A DNA stretch of 64,000 nt from Nitrosomonas eutropha (GTDB taxonomy: Bacteria; Pseudomonadota; Gammaproteobacteria; Burkholderiales; Nitrosomonadaceae): the NCBI RefSeq assembly GCF_900116685.1, contig NZ_FPBL01000008.1, positions 1-64,000 of the forward strand, given 5' to 3'. A program made the translations under genes and the position numbers. Below the pieces are notes generated by a model. The model was given only the letters and a program-made list of their open reading frames with translations. It made no database searches and was not told the origin of the DNA. Below are positions 59,984 through 64,000 of this stretch, in pieces (position 1 is the first letter of the stretch; each line of letters begins with the position of its first letter).

Positions 59984-61231
59984 ATGTATCAACATATCAA
60001 GGTACCAGCCACCGGCAGCAAAATTCAGGTAAAAAATGACTCTTCCCTGATCGTGCCAGATAATCCAATCATCCCTTTTATTGAGGGAGATGGCACAGGT
60101 ATAGATATCACACCCGTCATGATCGAAGTGATCAATGGTGCCGTAAAAAAAGCATACGGTGATTCCCGGAAGATTTCCTGGATGGAAATTTATGCAGGCG
60201 AGAAATCGACTCGTGTCTATGGACGGGATGTCTGGCTGCCAGACGAAACCTTGCAAGCGGCAAAGGAATTTGTGGTATCCATCAAGGGGCCATTAACCAC
60301 ACCAGTAAGCGGTGGCATCCGGTCAATCAATGTCGCATTACGCCAACTGCTGGATCTGTATATTTGTCTGCGCCCGGTACGGTATTTCCAGGGTGTCCCC
60401 AGCCCGGTCAAACAGCCGGAGAAAGTGGATATGATCATATTTCGTGAAAACTCGGAAGATATCTATGCGGGTATCGAATGGGAAGCCGGAACAGCAGCTG
60501 TTGAAAAAGTAATTAATTTTCTGACAACAGAAATGGAAATCACCAAGATCCGATTTCCTCAATCTTCCGCGATCGGGATAAAACCAGTTTCAAAAGAAGG
60601 TAGCGAACGTTTGATCAGAAAAGCCATTCAGTATGCAATCGACCATAAACGGCGCTCTGTCACCTTGGTGCACAAAGGAAATATCATGAAATTCACAGAA
60701 GGTGCTTTCAAGAAATGGGGTTACGAACTGGCAGCAAAAGAATTTGGCGCAGAGCTACTGGATGGTGGGCCGTGGATGAAACTGCAGCACGATGGTAATG
60801 AAATTATCATCAAGGATGTTATTGCTGATGCCTTCCTCCAGCAAATCTTGCTGCGTCCCGATGAATATGATGTTATCGCCACCCTGAATTTAAATGGTGA
60901 CTATATTTCTGATGCTCTGGCCGCACAGGTGGGTGGTATCGGAATCGCTCCCGGAGCAAATCTGAGCGACAGCATAGCGATATTTGAGGCGACACACGGC
61001 ACAGCACCAAAGTACGCTGGCAAAGATCAAGTCAATCCAGGATCAATCATCCTGTCAGCAGAAATGATGCTCAGACACATTAACTGGCACGAAGCAGCCG
61101 ATATCATTATCAGTTCAATGGAGAAAACAATACAGGACAGAATCATGACCTATGATCTGGCAAGACTTACACCAGATGCTAGGCAGGTCACTTCTTCAGA
61201 ATTTGGGAGTGCAATGATACAAAGAATGTAA
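59984..61231 (+). CDS. icd: Isocitrate dehydrogenase, NADP-dependent
   Basis: Oxidises isocitrate to 2-oxoglutarate with NADP+. Closely similar to E. coli Icd: [40 protein letters not shown] (with the phosphorylatable Ser region), [39 protein letters not shown] and the metal-binding [39 protein letters not shown] fits NADP preference. Length 415. A perfect 10-bp inverted repeat follows 64 bases after the stop. Confidence 0.97.
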   Translation: MYQHIKVPATGSKIQVKNDSSLIVPDNPIIPFIEGDGTGIDITPVMIEVINGAVKKAYGDSRKISWMEIYAGEKSTRVYGRDVWLPDETLQAAKEFVVSIKGPLTTPVSGGIRSINVALRQLLDLYICLRPVRYFQGVPSPVKQPEKVDMIIFRENSEDIYAGIEWEAGTAAVEKVINFLTTEMEITKIRFPQSSAIGIKPVSKEGSERLIRKAIQYAIDHKRRSVTLVHKGNIMKFTEGAFKKWGYELAAKEFGAELLDGGPWMKLQHDGNEIIIKDVIADAFLQQILLRPDEYDVIATLNLNGDYISDALAAQVGGIGIAPGANLSDSIAIFEATHGTAPKYAGKDQVNPGSIILSAEMMLRHINWHEAADIIISSMEKTIQDRIMTYDLARLTPDARQVTSSEFGSAMIQRM

Positions 61232-61295
61232 CAGAACTCATGAAATCAAGATTCCCTGTAACATTTACCTCAGTAAATCTATTTTAGAAATTAAA

Positions 61296-61330
61296 CCCCG
61301 GCCTGACATTATAAAAACTTCAGGCCGGGG
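61296..61330. terminator. Hairpin between convergent icd and cspA
   Basis: CCCCGGCCTG (61296-61305) and CAGGCCGGGG (61321-61330) form a perfect GC-rich stem with a 15-base A/T-rich loop. On the minus strand it is followed by TTTAATTT, so it probably terminates cspA, and may serve icd as well. Confidence 0.7.
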
Positions 61331-61369
61331 AAAAACCGACCTCTAAAGGTCAGCTTTTACACCACCAAG

Positions 61370-61573
61370 TTAGGCAGCTTGAATATTTGAAGCTTGCTTG
61401 CCTTTTGGTCCTTGCGTAACTTCAAAGCTTACTTTTTGGCCTTCCTTCAGGGTCTTGAAGCCTGACATATTGATCGCGGAAAAATGCGCGAACAAATCCT
61501 CGCTGCCGTCATCCGGTGTAATAAAACCAAATCCTTTAGAATCATTGAACCACTTTACTGTGCCTGTTGCCAT
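61370..61573 (-). CDS. cspA: Cold-shock-domain protein
   Basis: A 67-residue CSD protein: [20 protein letters not shown] with the RNP1 motif KGFGFI, then DLFAHFSAI (RNP2-like, FAHFSAI) and [20 protein letters not shown]. Binds single-stranded RNA/DNA and destabilises structure. The long region upstream (61574-61945, shared with clpS) fits the long 5' leader of cold-shock messages. The paralogue number cannot be told from here, so the symbol is approximate. Confidence 0.92.
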   Translation of the reverse strand: MATGTVKWFNDSKGFGFITPDDGSEDLFAHFSAINMSGFKTLKEGQKVSFEVTQGPKGKQASNIQAA

Positions 61574-61945
61574 TTCTACTTCCTATAAAAAACTGGGCCG
61601 GATACCCTGATACTATTTGAATTTCAAGACCGCAAACGGCTCTAACCAGTACTGCAGAAAACTTGAAGCCAAACGCCGGTTGCAGTTTTACGCAAAATAT
61701 GTCCCAAGTCAAGCAAAGATACGATGTTGATGCTACAAATTTTCACTTATGAAATGAGGCAAATAACTACTTGACTAATCACTCAAGAAAGACAGGAACT
61801 TTGTCGTAATCGACCCAGATGACTCCAGGAAAGAAGGTGGCTATAAACACCGGAAAGATCGGGTTAGCGGTTAGAATACAGAAGTCAGTACTGATAAATA
61901 TTTTTCTTATAAAATACCAGACCCAGAACATCGAAAACGTAAGCC
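61574..61945. other. Divergent control region of cspA and clpS
   Basis: Between oppositely oriented cspA and clpS. No gene is visible. It should carry both promoters and the cspA leader; the sequence has no box I can fix with confidence. Confidence 0.45.
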
Positions 61946-62257
61946 ATGGCAACAGATAACCGAAATCCTGAAAGTGTTATCGAAAAAGGCAAAACCAGAT
62001 TGACCCCCCCGCCTTTATATAAGGTAATACTGATTAATGATGATTTTACCCCCATGGATTTCGTGGTAAAGGTGTTACGCCACTTCTTCTTCATGGATGA
62101 AGAAATGGCAACCCGAATCATGTTGAAAATTCACACTGAAGGTGTAGGAACATGTGGAACTTATCCCGGCGATATTGCAGCCACAAAAGTACAGCAGGTT
62201 AATGAATTATCAAAACAAAATCAGCATCCACTCATGTGTGTGATGGAGAAGGAATAA
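61946..62257 (+). CDS. clpS: ATP-dependent Clp protease adaptor ClpS
   Basis: Delivers N-degron substrates (N-terminal Leu, Phe, Tyr or Trp) to ClpA. The motif [20 protein letters not shown] lines the N-degron pocket and [20 protein letters not shown] contacts the substrate amino group. The N-terminal ~25 residues are flexible, and the protein ends MCVMEKE. Length 103. It is followed by clpA after one base, the conserved order. Confidence 0.96.
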   Translation: MATDNRNPESVIEKGKTRLTPPPLYKVILINDDFTPMDFVVKVLRHFFFMDEEMATRIMLKIHTEGVGTCGTYPGDIAATKVQQVNELSKQNQHPLMCVMEKE

Positions 62258-62258
62258 T

Positions 62259-64000
62259 ATGATTGCGCAAGAACTGGAAGTAAGTTTGCATATGGCTTTC
62301 GTCGAGTCACGACAAAAACGTCACGAATTCATTACGGTTGAACACCTGCTACTGGCTTTGCTAGATAATCCCAGCACCACAAAAGTGTTGCTTGCCTGCG
62401 CAGTTGATATCGAGGATTTACGCAAATCCCTGCAAGATCATATTGCTCGCCATACACCAGTAGTAGAAGGATCCGGGGATGTTGACACCCAGCCCACTCT
62501 AGGCTTTCAGCGGGTCATCCAAAGAGCAATTCTCCATGTCCAATCCTCCGGCAAAAAAGAGGTCACCGGTGCTAACGTTCTGGTCGCAATTTTTGGCGAG
62601 AAAGATTCACACGCAGTTTATTTTCTGCAGCAGAAAGGTATAACACGACTGGATGTAGTGAATTATATTTCTCACAAGATAGACAAGACGGCACAGAACA
62701 GCGAATCTGAAAAAAATGAGGAAAGTACTGACAATGAGCAACGGGATTCAGGCAGCCCGCTGGAAAGTTACACCATCAATCTGAACAGCCAGGCAGCTGC
62801 TAACCGGATAGATCCTCTGATCGGACGTGAAAAAGAGGTTGAGAGAGTCATTCAGACATTATGTCGCCGCCGCAAAAATAACCCTCTGCTGGTTGGTGAG
62901 GCAGGTGTAGGAAAAACTGCTATTGCCGAAGGGCTGGCCAGAAGAATTACTGAAAACCGGGTGCCGGATGTACTTGCCAATCACCAGGTTTATGCCCTGG
63001 ACATGGGAGCATTACTGGCTGGAACAAAATATCGGGGTGATTTTGAGCAGCGGCTGAAGGCGGTATTAAAGCAGCTCACTGACAATCCCAAAGCAATTCT
63101 GTTCATCGACGAAATCCACACTCTGATCGGTGCTGGCGCTGCATCGGGCGGTACACTGGATGCATCCAATCTGCTCAAACCCGCACTCAGCTCCGGGCAG
63201 CTTAAATGTATCGGAGCCACTACCTACAACGAATATCGTGGAATTTTTGAAAAAGATCACGCCCTGTCCCGTCGCTTCCAGAAAATTGATATCTCCGAAC
63301 CTGATATCAGCGAAACCGTGGAAATTCTGCGCGGGTTAAAATCCCGCTACGAAAAACATCATAATGTCAGATATACCGAAGTTGCACTAACAGCAGCCGC
63401 AGAATTGTCAGCACGCTTCATCAATGATCGTCATTTGCCAGACAAGGCAATTGATGTCATCGATGAAGCCGGCGCTGCCCAGCGAGTGCTCCCCAAATCC
63501 AGACAGCGGAAAATTATCGGTAAACAGGAAATTGAGCATGTTATTGCTGGAATAGCGCGGATACCGCCACAGAATGTTTCCAATGATGACCGTAATAAAC
63601 TTAAAACACTGGATCGTGACCTAAAAGCCATCGTTTTCGGGCAGGATGCAGCAATTGATGCGCTCACTGCTGCCATTAAAATGGCGCGTAGTGGCTTGGG
63701 AAATACCGGCAAACCTATTGGCTCCTTCCTGTTTTCCGGGCCAACCGGCGTAGGAAAAACTGAAGTGGCACGTCAGCTCGCCTATACACTCGGCATCCCT
63801 CTGCATCGCTTTGATATGTCCGAATACATGGAACGCCACGCAGTTTCAAGACTGGTCGGTGCGCCGCCGGGCTACGTTGGATTCGATCAGGGAGGCCTAC
63901 TGACTGAAACGATCATCAAACAACCACACGCTGTACTGCTGTTTGACGAGATCGAAAAAGCACACCCTGATATCTTCAATGTCATGCTCCAAATCATGGA
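62259..64000 (+). CDS. clpA: ATP-dependent Clp protease ATP-binding subunit ClpA (3' end beyond window)
   Basis: AAA+ unfoldase for ClpP. The reading frame is open to the window end (about 580 codons). The N-domain ([36 protein letters not shown]) precedes the first AAA+ module with Walker [17 protein letters not shown] (about 62893) and Walker [16 protein letters not shown]. The second module begins with [20 protein letters not shown] near 63740, then [14 protein letters not shown] at the edge. It starts one base after the clpS stop. The ClpP-docking loop should lie beyond the window. Confidence 0.96.
   Translation, partial: MIAQELEVSLHMAFVESRQKRHEFITVEHLLLALLDNPSTTKVLLACAVDIEDLRKSLQDHIARHTPVVEGSGDVDTQPTLGFQRVIQRAILHVQSSGKKEVTGANVLVAIFGEKDSHAVYFLQQKGITRLDVVNYISHKIDKTAQNSESEKNEESTDNEQRDSGSPLESYTINLNSQAAANRIDPLIGREKEVERVIQTLCRRRKNNPLLVGEAGVGKTAIAEGLARRITENRVPDVLANHQVYALDMGALLAGTKYRGDFEQRLKAVLKQLTDNPKAILFIDEIHTLIGAGAASGGTLDASNLLKPALSSGQLKCIGATTYNEYRGIFEKDHALSRRFQKIDISEPDISETVEILRGLKSRYEKHHNVRYTEVALTAAAELSARFINDRHLPDKAIDVIDEAGAAQRVLPKSRQRKIIGKQEIEHVIAGIARIPPQNVSNDDRNKLKTLDRDLKAIVFGQDAAIDALTAAIKMARSGLGNTGKPIGSFLFSGPTGVGKTEVARQLAYTLGIPLHRFDMSEYMERHAVSRLVGAPPGYVGFDQGGLLTETIIKQPHAVLLFDEIEKAHPDIFNVMLQIM

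Overview
The window reads as chromosome of a beta-proteobacterium, most probably an ammonia oxidiser of the genus Nitrosomonas. This is inferred from the protein style, the beta-proteobacterial order rpsB-tsf-pyrH-frr-uppS-cdsA-dxr-rseP-bamA-skp-fabZ-rnhB, the pairing of PPi-dependent phosphofructokinase with a proton-pumping pyrophosphatase, and the very large cyclic-glucan synthase; no diagnostic ammonia-oxidation gene lies in the window. No tRNA, rRNA or CRISPR array was seen. Layout: 1-2.4 kb is a graveyard of three decayed transposases (two IS5-type, one IS1595-type) next to the broken 3' end of a beta-carbonic anhydrase gene. 2.8-8.5 kb is a minus-strand housekeeping run: Smr-domain protein, trxB, alaS, recX, recA. 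8.7-13.0 kb holds plus-strand adk (apparently starting with AUU), PPi-dependent phosphofructokinase and the membrane pyrophosphatase hppA. The last two form a pyrophosphate-based energy module. 13.3-19.2 kb is the most interesting part: an array of about nine integron gene cassettes, all in one orientation, separated by attC sites and without any integrase gene (a CALIN). One cassette carries a complete, tightly packed BglI-like type II restriction-modification system: a methyltransferase, an endonuclease with the BglI active-site spacing, and a controller protein. Others carry a Gdx/SugE-type SMR exporter, a frameshifted DUF4124-excalibur secreted protein, a ParB-fold protein and several small unknown proteins. 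Cassette boundaries are confirmed internally because the first bases of a cassette are complementary to the R'' core at its own far end. The array ends in a half attC fused to an antitoxin remnant and an IS3 transposase tail. 19.4-26.1 kb continues as accessory DNA: a minus-strand RND efflux pair, scrambled IS630 fragments, an unrecognised TPR protein with a hydrophobic N-terminus, an amphi-Trp protein and another IS3 fragment. 26.8-35.3 kb is one 2,826-residue cyclic beta-1,2-glucan synthase gene. 35.5-38.6 kb has mutS and a SlyD-type prolyl isomerase. 38.7-50.6 kb is the minus-strand translation / isoprenoid / phospholipid / outer-membrane assembly cluster, here lacking the usual lpxD, lpxA and lpxB. 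50.8-54.5 kb has an FNR-type iron-sulfur regulator, a small c-type cytochrome lipoprotein, a ZnuD-like TonB receptor with a His-rich stretch and a tiny lipoprotein. 54.9-61.2 kb is a plus-strand run of a PHP phosphoesterase, a Sua5/YciO protein, an M50 protease, trpS, scpA, scpB and icd. The window ends with cspA (minus), clpS and a clpA gene cut by the window edge.
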